Source of the DNA: a bacterium | GTDB lineage: Bacteria; Oederibacteriota; JAAXVQ01; JAUVAV01 | Reading direction: 5' to 3' | Assembly: GCA_021108215.1 (NCBI GenBank) | Contig: JAIORK010000055.1 | Coordinates: 83,635-147,634 of the forward strand | Length of the DNA stretch: 64,000 bases | Part shown: positions 34,844 to 44,236 of the stretch, one piece after another | How positions within the stretch are numbered: position 1 is the stretch's first letter | How the letters are laid out: each line of letters opens with the position of its first letter | Notes under the pieces: generated by a model | What the model saw: the letters and a program-made list of their open reading frames with translations, nothing else | Database searches by the model: none | Told to the model about the DNA's origin: nothing | Position numbers and translations under genes: made by a program

Positions 34844-36634
34844 ATGCCGCTTTCTTTTAATACACGCCGTAAAAATGAGCGCCGTAAACGCCGTTTACTT
34901 CTTTTCACGGTTATTTCCCTGGTTTTTTTCAGTGCCGCCGTTTATCTCTACGGCAGCCGCATCCGGGTCTCTGTTCATATGAATAAAGGACGTGCTTATT
35001 ATCAACAAAACAATTTTGATCAGGCGCTGATGGAATTCAACCGGGTCTTAGCGATGCATACCAATTATCCGCCTGCGGTTGATGCCATCGGACTGGTTTA
35101 TTTGGCACAAGGTGACCTGGTCCGGGCCGAAATCAAGTATGAGCAAGCCATTAAATTGGGGTTGAAAAACAACCGGCATTTTAATCATGCTAAAGTCGGC
35201 GAGGCCTATTTAAACCGCGGTATTTATCAACCGGCTGAACTGGAATTCAGACATGCGCTGGATCTATCACCCCGTGATGCCCAGGCACGCCTGGGACACG
35301 CACTCACGTTGCATGCGCTGGGAAAACTCACCGCTGCCATTGATACATATCGCAAAACCCTGACACTTGATCCTAACCTCCAGGTGGCGCAGACCAATCT
35401 TACACTGGCCCGCGATGAGCTTGACCGCGGATTCAAATATTATATTTTTGACCGCCAAGGCGTACCGCTGGCACGTTATCCTGTGCGAAATTCCGGACGC
35501 CGCTCCTATGCGTTGGCGCAATATGCCGCACATTTAATCGGGTACACCAGTGATACCCACGGGCAGGCTGGTTTGGAAAGATCCCTAAACACCTACCTTC
35601 CCGGCAATAGTGTCACCCTGACCATTGATTCGACCTGGCAACGGGCTGCGGATCAGGCCATGGGTTGGCGCAAGGGATCTCTGGTTGCACTCAATCCCAA
35701 GACCGGTGAAATTCTGGCAATGGTAAACCACCCTTCCTTCAACCCCAATTCCATTGATAGGGATTGGAAAAAAATTGTCCGCAACAAAAACCAACCTTTA
35801 AAAAACCGCGCCATGGAAGGACTTTACAAACCCGGATCTATTTTCAAAATCATTACTGCCGCAGCCGCTTTGGAAAGCGAATTAAATATGGATCATATTT
35901 TTCCGGTCAACTGCACCGGCGCTGTCCGTTTCAGCGGAAAAACATTTTGGTGCTGGCGCCGCCACGGTTCGATTGATTCATTACAAGCAGCCCTGGACAC
36001 CTCCTGTAATATGGCCATGGCTGAGGTGGGCTTTTCTTTAGGCCCGGACCGCTTATATGAATACTCAAATAAATTCGGATTCGGTGCGCCGATTACCTGT
36101 TCTTTCCAATCAAAGGTGCTTGACCTCTCCTTCCCGCTGGCGACTTCGGTGGCCCCGATGGTAAACGATGATCGTTATGCTTTGGCAGACCGTTCCTGTG
36201 GTTTGGGTCAAGATATCGCGATCTCACCCCTGCATGCCGCCATGTTGGCCGCCACCATTGCCAACCAGGGAAAAATGATGTCACCGTTTTTTATCAAGGA
36301 AATAAAAAATATCAAAGGCGATCTGTTGGGTCAAGGCGTTCCGAGCATTCTTCGGACACCTATCAGTCCTGACTCCGCCAAACAAATCCAGCATTTTATG
36401 ATTGATACCGTTCGCCACGGAATCGGGCGCAAAGCTGCGGTGGAAGGCATCACGGTTGCCGGTAAGACCGGCACCACCGGTGACTCACGGCAGGGACTCA
36501 ATGGCTGGTTTATCTGCTTTGCACCTGCTGAAAATCCCCAGGTCGCTGTGGCTGTTTACGCTGAAAAAGAAGGAACCGGCATGGACATGGCTGCGCCGAT
36601 CGCCCGGCGATTTTTACAAAGTGTGCTGAAGTAG
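34844..36634 (+). CDS. TPR-containing penicillin-binding transpeptidase
   Basis: The 596-residue protein has one anchor helix (LLLFTVISLVFFSAAVYLYG, about 18-37), four or so TPR units at about residues 44-195, a short linker domain with QAGLERSLNTYLPGNSVTLTID, and a transpeptidase domain with the penicillin-binding triad S332-I-F-K335, S387-C-N389 and K541-T-G543. It is therefore a class B-type cross-linking enzyme of the PbpA/FtsI branch, with TPR repeats where the usual dimerisation region would lie. The TPRs probably recruit partners of the cell-wall machine. AAAGGA precedes the ATG. It leads a rightward operon with two SDR genes. Confidence 0.88.
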   Translation: MPLSFNTRRKNERRKRRLLLFTVISLVFFSAAVYLYGSRIRVSVHMNKGRAYYQQNNFDQALMEFNRVLAMHTNYPPAVDAIGLVYLAQGDLVRAEIKYEQAIKLGLKNNRHFNHAKVGEAYLNRGIYQPAELEFRHALDLSPRDAQARLGHALTLHALGKLTAAIDTYRKTLTLDPNLQVAQTNLTLARDELDRGFKYYIFDRQGVPLARYPVRNSGRRSYALAQYAAHLIGYTSDTHGQAGLERSLNTYLPGNSVTLTIDSTWQRAADQAMGWRKGSLVALNPKTGEILAMVNHPSFNPNSIDRDWKKIVRNKNQPLKNRAMEGLYKPGSIFKIITAAAALESELNMDHIFPVNCTGAVRFSGKTFWCWRRHGSIDSLQAALDTSCNMAMAEVGFSLGPDRLYEYSNKFGFGAPITCSFQSKVLDLSFPLATSVAPMVNDDRYALADRSCGLGQDIAISPLHAAMLAATIANQGKMMSPFFIKEIKNIKGDLLGQGVPSILRTPISPDSAKQIQHFMIDTVRHGIGRKAAVEGITVAGKTGTTGDSRQGLNGWFICFAPAENPQVAVAVYAEKEGTGMDMAAPIARRFLQSVLK

Positions 36635-36666
36635 CTGTCCCTATTCCGTCTAAAAAGGATCAAATC

Positions 36667-37545
36667 GTGTCCTGTCAAAAAAAAACCGATTCCAAATCAC
36701 TCCAGACCGCTCCCGCCGTTCTCATCACCGGCGTTTCTTCCGGTATCGGCAAAGCGGCCGCGCTCGCCTTGCTGGCAGCCGGTTATTTTGTAATTGGAAC
36801 TGTACGCAAACCGGCAGATGGTCAGTATCTTAATCAGGCCGGAGGCGTGGCAGCCACACTCGATGTCAGTAACGTGGAAAGCATTTCCCGGATTGCAAAA
36901 AAAATGCCTCAGTTACTGGGAAACCGTTCTTTACTGGGCATTGTTAATAATGCCGGCATCTCCCTGTGTGTTCCCTGGCAGGAAGTATCCCTGGCGGATT
37001 TCAGAACCCAACTGGAAGTCAACCTGATCGGCGTAGCTGCGGTCACTCAGGCCTTTCTGCCTTATCTCCAGAAAAAAAACAGCAAAATTATTATGATCAG
37101 TTCAACCGCCGCCCGCTTCACAACCGCGATGATGGGTCCCTACAGTTGTTCTAAATATGCGCTGGAAGCCATGGTCGCGAGTTTGCGCCAGGAATTGTGG
37201 CATGATGGAATTCAAGTCATCAGCCTTCAACCCGGACCGGTCAATACACCTATTTTTGATAAAACCCAAAAATGGATCTCAAAAAAATATGCCCGGCCGC
37301 TTACCAACGGTGTTTTCGGAAAATTTCCCGAATATGCGAAATCAATGGGTACGCATGGTTTGCCGCCCAAACGGGTGGCCCACGCAATTGTTCATACCCT
37401 CCAAGCCAAACGCCCCCGGTTACGTCAGTTGATATCAAAAAATTCGCTCTGGTTCCTGTTGCAACCTTTGATTCCCACCCGGCTGTTGGACCGAATGATT
37501 GCTAATGCGCTTTACGGCAAACACCGTAAAGATACATCACCATGA
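36667..37545 (+). CDS. Short-chain dehydrogenase/reductase (classical type)
   Basis: The 292-residue enzyme has the cofactor motif TGVSSGIGKAAALALL (about 20-35), NNAGISLCVPW, the catalytic Ser in IIMISSTAARFTT and Y-x-x-x-K in YSCSKYALEAM, so it should be active with NAD(P). The sequence around SLQPGPVNTPIF and a C-terminal hydrophobic stretch resemble retinol/steroid-type SDRs. The start is GTG with AAAGGA 7-8 nt before. It overlaps the next gene by 4 bp (ATGA). The substrate is unknown. Confidence 0.88.
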   Translation: MSCQKKTDSKSLQTAPAVLITGVSSGIGKAAALALLAAGYFVIGTVRKPADGQYLNQAGGVAATLDVSNVESISRIAKKMPQLLGNRSLLGIVNNAGISLCVPWQEVSLADFRTQLEVNLIGVAAVTQAFLPYLQKKNSKIIMISSTAARFTTAMMGPYSCSKYALEAMVASLRQELWHDGIQVISLQPGPVNTPIFDKTQKWISKKYARPLTNGVFGKFPEYAKSMGTHGLPPKRVAHAIVHTLQAKRPRLRQLISKNSLWFLLQPLIPTRLLDRMIANALYGKHRKDTSP

Positions 37546-38552
37546 GCCGCCGAATACAGACCGTTCTCGTTACCGGTGCGACAGGTTTTCTTGGCCGGCA
37601 TATCTGTCATGAACTGCTTTTGCAGGGGCTGCGCGTCAAGGGGCTTATTCTGCCCAATGATCCTTTGAGCGATCAGCTGGACCCCCGGGTTGAAAAATAT
37701 ATCGGGAATATTCTTGATGAAACCTCGCTTCACCTGGCCTGTCAGTCTTGTGATACGCTGGTGCATGCCGCCGGAAAAACCAATTTAAAATTTCAGGGAC
37801 GTAAACTCCTCCGGAAAATTAATCTCCAGGGAACCGAAATTGTCTGCCGGATTGCCAAACGATCGGGTATTCGCCGGTTGGTCCATATCTCCTCCATCGG
37901 TGTTTTGGGCGCGCATGCGCAACCCCGCCCGGTATCGGAAAATTCTCCTGCACCCAATGCCGCCGGCCAATTCAACACGTATCATCGCTCCAAACAAAAA
38001 GCCGAAGTCCTGGTCCTGAAACAGGCCACCCGGGATTTTGAAGTCCTGGTTGTCCAACCCTGTATGCTATGGGGCGAGGGAGACTGGCTGTTATCCTCCA
38101 CCGGACTTGCCTGGCATGCCGTGCATGACCGGCGCCTCCATTACCCCCGTCAGGGCGGGAGCAGTATTTTGGATGTCACGGATGCGGCCCGGGGTGTTGT
38201 GGCTGCATTGGTGCATGGAAAATCCGGTGAGCGTTATTTGCTGGCCGGTGATAATTTCACCAACCAAGAACTTTTTTCACATATCTGCCAAGCAGTTGAC
38301 CCCGCATACCAACCCGGAGTTGTTCCGCTTTTCCTCGTACATCTCTCCGGATGGATTGCCGAAGGCTTGGTCCGGATGGGCATGCGGCTTGATTATTCAA
38401 GAGATATCAGCAGTTTTTGCGGCGTTTATTGGTGGGGCGACAGTACCAAAGCAAAAAAAACTTTGGGCTTCAAGCCTCAGTACTGCGGAATTGATGTCAT
38501 CCAACGAACCGTCGTCTGGCATAAAAACCACCGCATCCTTGCCAACCGATAA
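37542..38552 (+). CDS. NAD-dependent epimerase/dehydratase-like (extended SDR)
   Basis: The 336-residue product has the extended SDR motif VTGATGFLGRHICHELL (residues 9-25), DTLVHAAGKTNLK, a catalytic YHRSKQKAE and the conserved VVQPCMLWGEGD. It resembles 3-beta-hydroxysteroid dehydrogenase/sugar-epimerase types. It is coupled to the preceding SDR by an ATGA overlap. The pair may reduce and modify the same lipid-like or sugar substrate, which is an inference from coupling only. Confidence 0.85.
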   Translation: MSRRIQTVLVTGATGFLGRHICHELLLQGLRVKGLILPNDPLSDQLDPRVEKYIGNILDETSLHLACQSCDTLVHAAGKTNLKFQGRKLLRKINLQGTEIVCRIAKRSGIRRLVHISSIGVLGAHAQPRPVSENSPAPNAAGQFNTYHRSKQKAEVLVLKQATRDFEVLVVQPCMLWGEGDWLLSSTGLAWHAVHDRRLHYPRQGGSSILDVTDAARGVVAALVHGKSGERYLLAGDNFTNQELFSHICQAVDPAYQPGVVPLFLVHLSGWIAEGLVRMGMRLDYSRDISSFCGVYWWGDSTKAKKTLGFKPQYCGIDVIQRTVVWHKNHRILANR

Positions 38553-38554
38553 CT

Positions 38555-39120
38555 TTAAGACTGCAAGGGAATACGATGCAGTACTGTGTATTGGACCCCT
38601 TGGGGTAAAAGACGGGACTGCATTAATAAAATATCTTTTACCGGCAAAACAACTTGCTCCGGTATTGCCGGCAAACGCAGCGCGCGGCATGCTTGCTGTG
38701 CTTGCGTACCTTTGATCCGCGCAAGTGTCACATGCGGGACAAAGGCTCTTTTCTCTAAAGTAAAACCAACCTTGCCAAGGTATCCCGCTAAATCCGCCTG
38801 CAATGCCTTCAACGTATTCCCGCCTTTTTCCACACCGAGCCATACCACCCGCGGCTGTGACAAAGACGGAAAAAATCCAAACGACCCAATATGATTGCAA
38901 AGCTTTTTTGTGCGGCAACCGATGCTTCACAGGCTGCGCGGATGTGTATAATTTCTATTTTTGGAACCGCACCTAAAAATGTCAATGTGATGTGAAGTTT
39001 TTCCGGACAACACCCGTTGATCGCCGGTGCCTGTTTGCTTAGTTGGGCCAATTTTTGCTGCAAAGCCGCTTGAACCGCCGGCGTCAAACCAACGGCAACA
39101 AACGCCCTGACCATCTCCAT
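38555..39120 (-). pseudogene. thpR: RNA 2',3'-cyclic phosphodiesterase, split by a frameshift
   Basis: The N-terminal part (39120 to about 38885) reads MEMVRAFVAVGL, then KLHITLTFLG with the first HxTx motif. The C-terminal part continues in another frame (SQPRVVWLGVEKGG, then PHVTLARIKG with the second HxTx). The two frames join if one base is restored near 38880-38887, where the DNA reads ATCCAAACGACC. Both HxTx motifs survive, so it is either a recent pseudogene or a sequencing error. The family opens 2',3'-cyclic phosphate ends of RNA. Placement beside cinA is common in bacteria. Confidence 0.8.
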
Positions 39121-39121
39121 G

Positions 39122-39553
39122 TCAGTTGTTCATGCCGGGCCGGTTGCCGAGTGTGTCATTCGGATCACTGCCGTCATCATTATCCGAAAAGTCCTCATCC
39201 ACGTTAACGGTTGTCTCGCCCGCCTGCATATCGCGCTTAACTTCATCTTGCGGTAAACCGGCTGACCGCTGTTCTTTGATACGGATTTCCTTTTCCTGCA
39301 CAAAATCCATTTCAAGATTCATAATACTTTTATCAAGTAATTGCTGTTCCTGATCATTTAAATTAACCGCCGTCTTTTTTTTCAGCATCCGCAAAAGATC
39401 AATGGTGCCTTGTGCCTGGACAACATTTTTTTCGATCTTTCCGGTTGCGGGGTTAACCGTTTTTCCCATTTGTATCATGGCCGCCTCATTAAGAGACATC
39501 ACCATCTGGAGAAAAAGCATCTCAAATAATTTTTCTTCCTTCGCGTCTCCCAT
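39122..39553 (-). CDS. DUF1844 family protein
   Basis: The 143-residue product matches DUF1844: FEMLFLQMVMSLNEAAMIQMGKTVNPATGKIEKNVVQAQGTIDLLRMLKKKT and NLNDQEQQLLDKSIMNLEMDFV. The family is widespread, small, helical and of unknown function. An acidic tail (DEDFSDNDDGSDPND) ends the protein. It sits 1 bp before the thpR frame, in the order cinA, this gene, thpR on the minus strand. Confidence 0.8.
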   Translation of the reverse strand: MGDAKEEKLFEMLFLQMVMSLNEAAMIQMGKTVNPATGKIEKNVVQAQGTIDLLRMLKKKTAVNLNDQEQQLLDKSIMNLEMDFVQEKEIRIKEQRSAGLPQDEVKRDMQAGETTVNVDEDFSDNDDGSDPNDTLGNRPGMNN

Positions 39554-39687
39554 CGTACCGCCTCCGGTTGTCCTCTACCGGCACATCCGACCAGCGTACG
39601 TACCGTTTCTTTCAGATTAAATGACATCGTGCCAAAGCGCAAGGTAATTTCATCCCCGATACTGTCTGCCCGGCAGTAACTGCAAGG

Positions 39688-40959
39688 TCACTGTTTGTTC
39701 TGTAAAGCACGGCGCAGAAAATCAAGCGCCATCGCAGCACCGGCAGCGCGAACCCTTGTCCGCGAACCCGGCAATTGTATTTTCATACTGGCTTGCCGGT
39801 CATCCGGCCCGGTCAGGGCCGCATAAACCAGACCCACGGGTTTAGTTTTACTGCCGCCCCCCGGACCGGCAAGCCCGGTGATGGCAAGCCCCCAATCTGT
39901 CTGTGCGCGCTTGCGAACCCCCTTTGCCATTTGCAGCGCGACAACCCGGCTCACCGCACCATAGCGTTCCAACGCGCGTTGAGATACACCCAGGTGCGCT
40001 TGCTTGGCCCGATTACTATAGGTGACAATGCCCTCTAAAAAATAGTCTGAACAACCCGGCACATCCGTTATCCGGGAAGCAATTAAGCCGCCGGTACAGG
40101 ATTCTGCAACAGACACTGTTTGACGCTGTTTTCTCAGTAGTTGCCCAACCACCACTGGTAATGGCTTTCCCTGGAGATCAACGATTGACTCTCCCAGAAT
40201 TTTCGAAATTTTCCTGCCTGCCTGCGTCAGATCCCGCATCGCTTCCTTAGGCTGTTTTGAGGTTGCGGTCAGCTTAATAAGAATTTCACCCGGTGTATCC
40301 AGCAAAAATCCCAGTTGAATACGCGAATCCCCTTCAAAAACAGGCCCGATAACCTCCTGCATATATGATTCGGCAAATCCACAAACACGAATCGTTTTCT
40401 GAAATATTTTTGATTTCCAGGCAGGCTTCAACAATGGCAGCAGCTTATGCCGGAGCATCGGCAGGCATTCACTCGGCGGACCAGGCAAAACCGCGATGGC
40501 ATAAGATTTTTTTTGAATAAAAAAACCTGGTGCTGTCCCAAAATCATTTGCCAATATTCGGGCACCCCTGGGAATCAAAGCTTGGCGGTTGTTACTGGCC
40601 GGCATGGCAATGCCGCGGGATTGAAAAAATTTTTCAAGGCTGCACTGAATCTCCGGGTTCGGCTGCAAAGGCATTTTTGTCGCACGCGCCACAGCGATGC
40701 GGGTTATATCATCCACCGTGGGACCCAATCCGCCGCAACACACAATTAATTTAAATTTTCCCATCAAATACAAAAACACATCAGCTAAAACACTCACCTG
40801 ATCAGGCGCAACCACCCGTAACCCAATCATCAAACCGGCCTGTTTTAAACTGTCCTGAATCATCTGACTGTTCGTATCTTTACGATCATGCAACAGTTCA
40901 TCGCCAATCGCAACAATGGCTGCCTGGGCGGGAGGGTTGCGATCTGCTTTTTTTTTCAT
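39688..40959 (-). CDS. cinA: CinA-type protein (NMN deamidase / competence-damage protein)
   Basis: The 423-residue product has an N-terminal MoaB/MogA-like domain (AIVAIGDELLHDRKDTNSQMIQ, GGLGPTVDDITRIAVARA) and a C-terminal PncC domain (VAESCTGGLIASRITDVPGCSDYFLEGIVTYSNRAK, then GLAGPGGGSKTKPVGLVYAAL). PncC domains deamidate nicotinamide mononucleotide in NAD salvage. The start is at 40959. It lies 65 bp after the fabG-like gene of the ketosynthase cluster and may be cotranscribed with it. Confidence 0.93.
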   Translation of the reverse strand: MKKKADRNPPAQAAIVAIGDELLHDRKDTNSQMIQDSLKQAGLMIGLRVVAPDQVSVLADVFLYLMGKFKLIVCCGGLGPTVDDITRIAVARATKMPLQPNPEIQCSLEKFFQSRGIAMPASNNRQALIPRGARILANDFGTAPGFFIQKKSYAIAVLPGPPSECLPMLRHKLLPLLKPAWKSKIFQKTIRVCGFAESYMQEVIGPVFEGDSRIQLGFLLDTPGEILIKLTATSKQPKEAMRDLTQAGRKISKILGESIVDLQGKPLPVVVGQLLRKQRQTVSVAESCTGGLIASRITDVPGCSDYFLEGIVTYSNRAKQAHLGVSQRALERYGAVSRVVALQMAKGVRKRAQTDWGLAITGLAGPGGGSKTKPVGLVYAALTGPDDRQASMKIQLPGSRTRVRAAGAAMALDFLRRALQNKQ

Positions 40960-41024
40960 CGTGATTCACCTACCCCGGTTGTGTTGCTGTCATGGGTATA
41001 AGAAGGAACATGCGGAAAAAATCA

Positions 41025-41765
41025 TTAATAGGCAACCATACCACCGTCCACCACCAAAACCTGACCCTGAATATAGCGCGATTCCTCAGAGAGAAGAAAC
41101 GCAACCGCAGCCGCGACTTCATCACTACTCCCGAAACGCTGCAAGGGTATCATTGCCAAAGCAGCTTGTTTATATTTTTCCGGCATCTGGTCTGTCATGG
41201 ACGATGAAATATATCCCGGTGCCACGGCATTGACGCGAACGCCGAAACGACCCGCCTCGCGCGCCAGTGATTTTGTCAAACCTATCAATCCTGCCTTGGC
41301 AGCCGAATAATTTGCCTGACCGGCAGACCCGGTCAAACCGGCGACTGACGATATATTGACAATGGTGCCCATCTGGCTCTTCAATTGATCAAAAATAACT
41401 GCCTTGGCAAAAGCAAAGGGCACATCCAAATTAAGCTTCATGACAGTTTGCCAATCTTCTTCTTCCATGCGTACAAACGTCCTATCACAGGTTACGCCAA
41501 TACTGTTGATCAAATAATCCACAGTTTCCCAGGCATCCTTGACCTGCTTTACGATGCGGCGGGCGTCTGCAAGATTATTCTCTCCGGTACGAATCGCCAT
41601 GACCTTGCCGGGATCACCCATCGCAACCATTTCATCTGCAACAACTTGGTTGCTGTGATATGTCCATGCTACTGACAATCCTGCTTGCAGCAGTCGTTTT
41701 ACAACTGCCCTGCCGATATGTCCGGTCCCGCCGGTTACCAATGCTGTTTTACCTCGAAATTCCAT
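41025..41765 (-). CDS. FabG-like 3-ketoacyl-ACP reductase
   Basis: The 246-residue SDR has TGGTGHIGRAVVKRLL near residues 11-26, the Asn-Ser pair in INSIGVTCDR, Ser in VNISSVAGL and YSAAKAGLIGLTKSLARE with the Y-x-x-x-K pair, followed by VAPGYISSSMT. These are the features of FabG. It would reduce the 3-keto group made by the ketosynthases with NADPH. It is the last gene of the ketosynthase cluster on the minus strand, 10 bp after the first KS-beta gene, with GAGGGT upstream of the ATG. Confidence 0.9.
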   Translation of the reverse strand: MEFRGKTALVTGGTGHIGRAVVKRLLQAGLSVAWTYHSNQVVADEMVAMGDPGKVMAIRTGENNLADARRIVKQVKDAWETVDYLINSIGVTCDRTFVRMEEEDWQTVMKLNLDVPFAFAKAVIFDQLKSQMGTIVNISSVAGLTGSAGQANYSAAKAGLIGLTKSLAREAGRFGVRVNAVAPGYISSSMTDQMPEKYKQAALAMIPLQRFGSSDEVAAAVAFLLSEESRYIQGQVLVVDGGMVAY

Positions 41766-41775
41766 TATATTACCC

Positions 41776-42975
41776 TCATGATGTAGGCACCGAAAGTACC
41801 AATGCGCCTGATTTGTACTGATGCTCCATCCCCATTACCAAAGCATAACGGGCATGATGATTTCTTTTCTGGTCACTAAGATTTAATTTTTCAATCCACT
41901 CATTTCCGGTTAAATTCTGGTTGGGCGGCAAGCTGCCTTGCTCTAAACAAACCACCGCCAAGGCGGACACGAGTGCCCCCGAGGCATGGAATCCTTCTCC
42001 CAGTGTGCTGCGCAATGCAAATGCCGGAGGCATTTGCTCTCCAAAAAGCTCATAAAGAGCCCGGGCTTCGGCAAGGTCCTGCATTGTATTGCCATTGGTT
42101 GCCGTAAAAACAACGCCCACGTCCTTTGGATGAATACCTGCATCCTGTAAGGCTTTTTGTATCGCCTGCCGGGCAGCTTCCGGATCATGCGCTGATTGCG
42201 GCGCCGGATTAAAATACATCCCAAATCCCCGGATCACAGCACGAGCCGGACGCCCCTGATCCTTGGCCGGTGCACCCTTTTCGCACTGCAAAAGCGCACA
42301 ACCCTCACTCACAGGCATTCCTGGAATCCCCGAAAAAAGCAACGCTTGATCTACGTTCCGATTATAGGATGCTGTGCTATAACGGATTTGTGGAATAATT
42401 TCTTCTGCCCCACCCGCTAAAACAACACGACTACGTCCGGAATTCAATGTCAAAGCAGCGGTTGCCAAAGATTCGAGCCCTGCCAGATAACCCATTGTCT
42501 GTGTAATCGTAAATCCCTGAATATTCAAATAAATTGAAACTTGCGATGCAACCGCATTGGTAGACATGGTCAAAAAATTTGCAGGATTGATTAAGTGGAG
42601 CGACTTTTTCGCCAATGCATCTTCTACTTCTTCTGAAAAAACATTATGATTATACGCCAAAACCAACCCTGCGTTCTCCGGTTGACAAATCGGATGATCA
42701 ACAGATAGTCTCGTTTTAAAAATCCTTTTGCCGGCCAAACAAGCCATCAACGCTGAACGATTATGATGACGCCAGCCTTTCCCCTCCAGCTCTTTTTTAA
42801 ACTCCTGCTCAACACGGCCGGTAAGCCCATCTCCCCCCATGATGTCATCCGACTGTTCGTGTTTTTTTAAAAATATTTGACCTTTTAAAAGACTGTCAAA
42901 AATAAGCTCCGGCTTATCTCCCGCCGGACAGATCATCTGTAAATCGGTTATTACAATTTTAATATCATCCATCAT
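41776..42975 (-). CDS. KS-beta (chain-length-factor-like) ketosynthase paralogue, copy 1
   Basis: The 399-residue protein has a ketosynthase fold without its triad. At the position of the nucleophilic Cys (25 residues before the GGAE motif) it has Y163 in TQTMGYLAGLESL. The first His of HGTGT is N294 (TNGNTMQD), and the GH of the KSMLGH motif reads GEGFHASGA. This pattern is like chain-length factors of type II polyketide systems, which dimerise with an active KS. The N-terminal GKGWRHHNRSALMACLAGKR is shared with copy 2. It probably pairs with the KS-alpha encoded 10 bp upstream and sets chain length. Confidence 0.82.
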   Translation of the reverse strand: MMDDIKIVITDLQMICPAGDKPELIFDSLLKGQIFLKKHEQSDDIMGGDGLTGRVEQEFKKELEGKGWRHHNRSALMACLAGKRIFKTRLSVDHPICQPENAGLVLAYNHNVFSEEVEDALAKKSLHLINPANFLTMSTNAVASQVSIYLNIQGFTITQTMGYLAGLESLATAALTLNSGRSRVVLAGGAEEIIPQIRYSTASYNRNVDQALLFSGIPGMPVSEGCALLQCEKGAPAKDQGRPARAVIRGFGMYFNPAPQSAHDPEAARQAIQKALQDAGIHPKDVGVVFTATNGNTMQDLAEARALYELFGEQMPPAFALRSTLGEGFHASGALVSALAVVCLEQGSLPPNQNLTGNEWIEKLNLSDQKRNHHARYALVMGMEHQYKSGALVLSVPTS

Positions 42976-42985
42976 TCATTCCTTT

Positions 42986-44209
42986 TCATGGCAGCGCAAA
43001 AATAAGACTATCATTGTTGCCGCCAAATCCCGAGGAATTGGTTAAGCAAAAACGACTCTGCAGCGCGCGCGGTTTACCTGCAACGACATCAATTGGACAA
43101 CCGGAATCTGTGTGATAATGATGAATGGTGGGTGGCAGTGTTTGATGGATCAATGACAAAATGCCGATGATGGCCTCAATAACACTGGCCGCACCCATGG
43201 TATGCCCCAGCATGGATTTAGGTGCTGTCACCGGAATAGCTTGTTTGCCAAAAACATCGGCAAATGCATTGGCTTCAGTTCTGTCGTTACCCGGTGTTCC
43301 TGTGCCGTGGGCAATAATACCACCTATGGCCTTAGGTTCCAATTGAGCATCTTCCAATGCTAATACAATGGATTGCCGTGTCCCCCAACCTTCCGGATGG
43401 GGTGCCGAAAGATGGTGCGCATCCGCACTCCAGCCATACCCCGCAATTTTAGCCAAAGGTATGATACCCCGTTGTTTGACGGATTCCCCTGATTCGAGAA
43501 CCAACACACCACACCCTTCACCAATAATCAAACCCCGGCGATCACGGTCGAATGGCTGACAAGCTTCAGCTGCCAATGCCCGCAAAGAACAAAATCCGCT
43601 ATAATCCGCTTCTGCCAATACTTCCGCCCCGCCGCATAAAGCCAGCGCCGTTTTCCCCTGTCGGATCCGCTCAACGCCCAAGCTGATGGCATAGCCGGAA
43701 GCAGCGCACGCATTGGTATTCATCCCATGATATCCCGTCATACCCAACCGACGGGCCATCTGATTCAAAAAACCAAAGGTAATATTGTTGACCATCGTGT
43801 CTTTAACAATATCCTTTATTTCAGCAGTATTATTTGTCTCCCAATATTTTTTGCATTGTGTCAGATACTCATTTAAGTCCCCATGAATCGAAGCCATCAA
43901 CAAGTCCATTTCCGGAAATCGATTTTTTCCGGCTGCATCAAGCAACCCCGCCTGATCAAGTGCTGCACGCGCCGTAGACAAGCCCAACGTCGCAACCGGG
44001 CTGAGTTCTTTTTTTTCCGCATCACGAATATTGCCCAATGCATAAAAATCTTTGATCTCCGCTGCAATATGAATCGGTAACCAAGAGGTATCAAACCGGG
44101 TTACAGGCCCAACACCGGATTCGCCCTTTAGCAATGCTTGCCAGAAGACATCGCTCCCGGCACTAATCGACGACATCACACTCATGCCTGTAATATAAAC
44201 ATCCTGCAT
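42986..44209 (-). CDS. Ketosynthase (KS-alpha, FabF-type), copy 1
   Basis: The 407-residue enzyme has the full condensing triad: C168 (NTNACAASGYA), H301 (IAHGTGTPGNDRTEA) and H336 (KSMLGHTMGAASV). It would join malonyl-ACP to a growing chain by decarboxylative condensation. It has a GGGAG ribosome site about 6 nt before the ATG. The next gene downstream is the inactive KS-beta, 10 bp away, the layout of type II polyketide or aryl-polyene KS/CLF pairs. A close paralogue lies at 48430-49638. Confidence 0.92.
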   Translation of the reverse strand: MQDVYITGMSVMSSISAGSDVFWQALLKGESGVGPVTRFDTSWLPIHIAAEIKDFYALGNIRDAEKKELSPVATLGLSTARAALDQAGLLDAAGKNRFPEMDLLMASIHGDLNEYLTQCKKYWETNNTAEIKDIVKDTMVNNITFGFLNQMARRLGMTGYHGMNTNACAASGYAISLGVERIRQGKTALALCGGAEVLAEADYSGFCSLRALAAEACQPFDRDRRGLIIGEGCGVLVLESGESVKQRGIIPLAKIAGYGWSADAHHLSAPHPEGWGTRQSIVLALEDAQLEPKAIGGIIAHGTGTPGNDRTEANAFADVFGKQAIPVTAPKSMLGHTMGAASVIEAIIGILSLIHQTLPPTIHHYHTDSGCPIDVVAGKPRALQSRFCLTNSSGFGGNNDSLIFALP

Positions 44210-44236
44210 ATAAACTCCCGACTTCCCGGCAACGGG

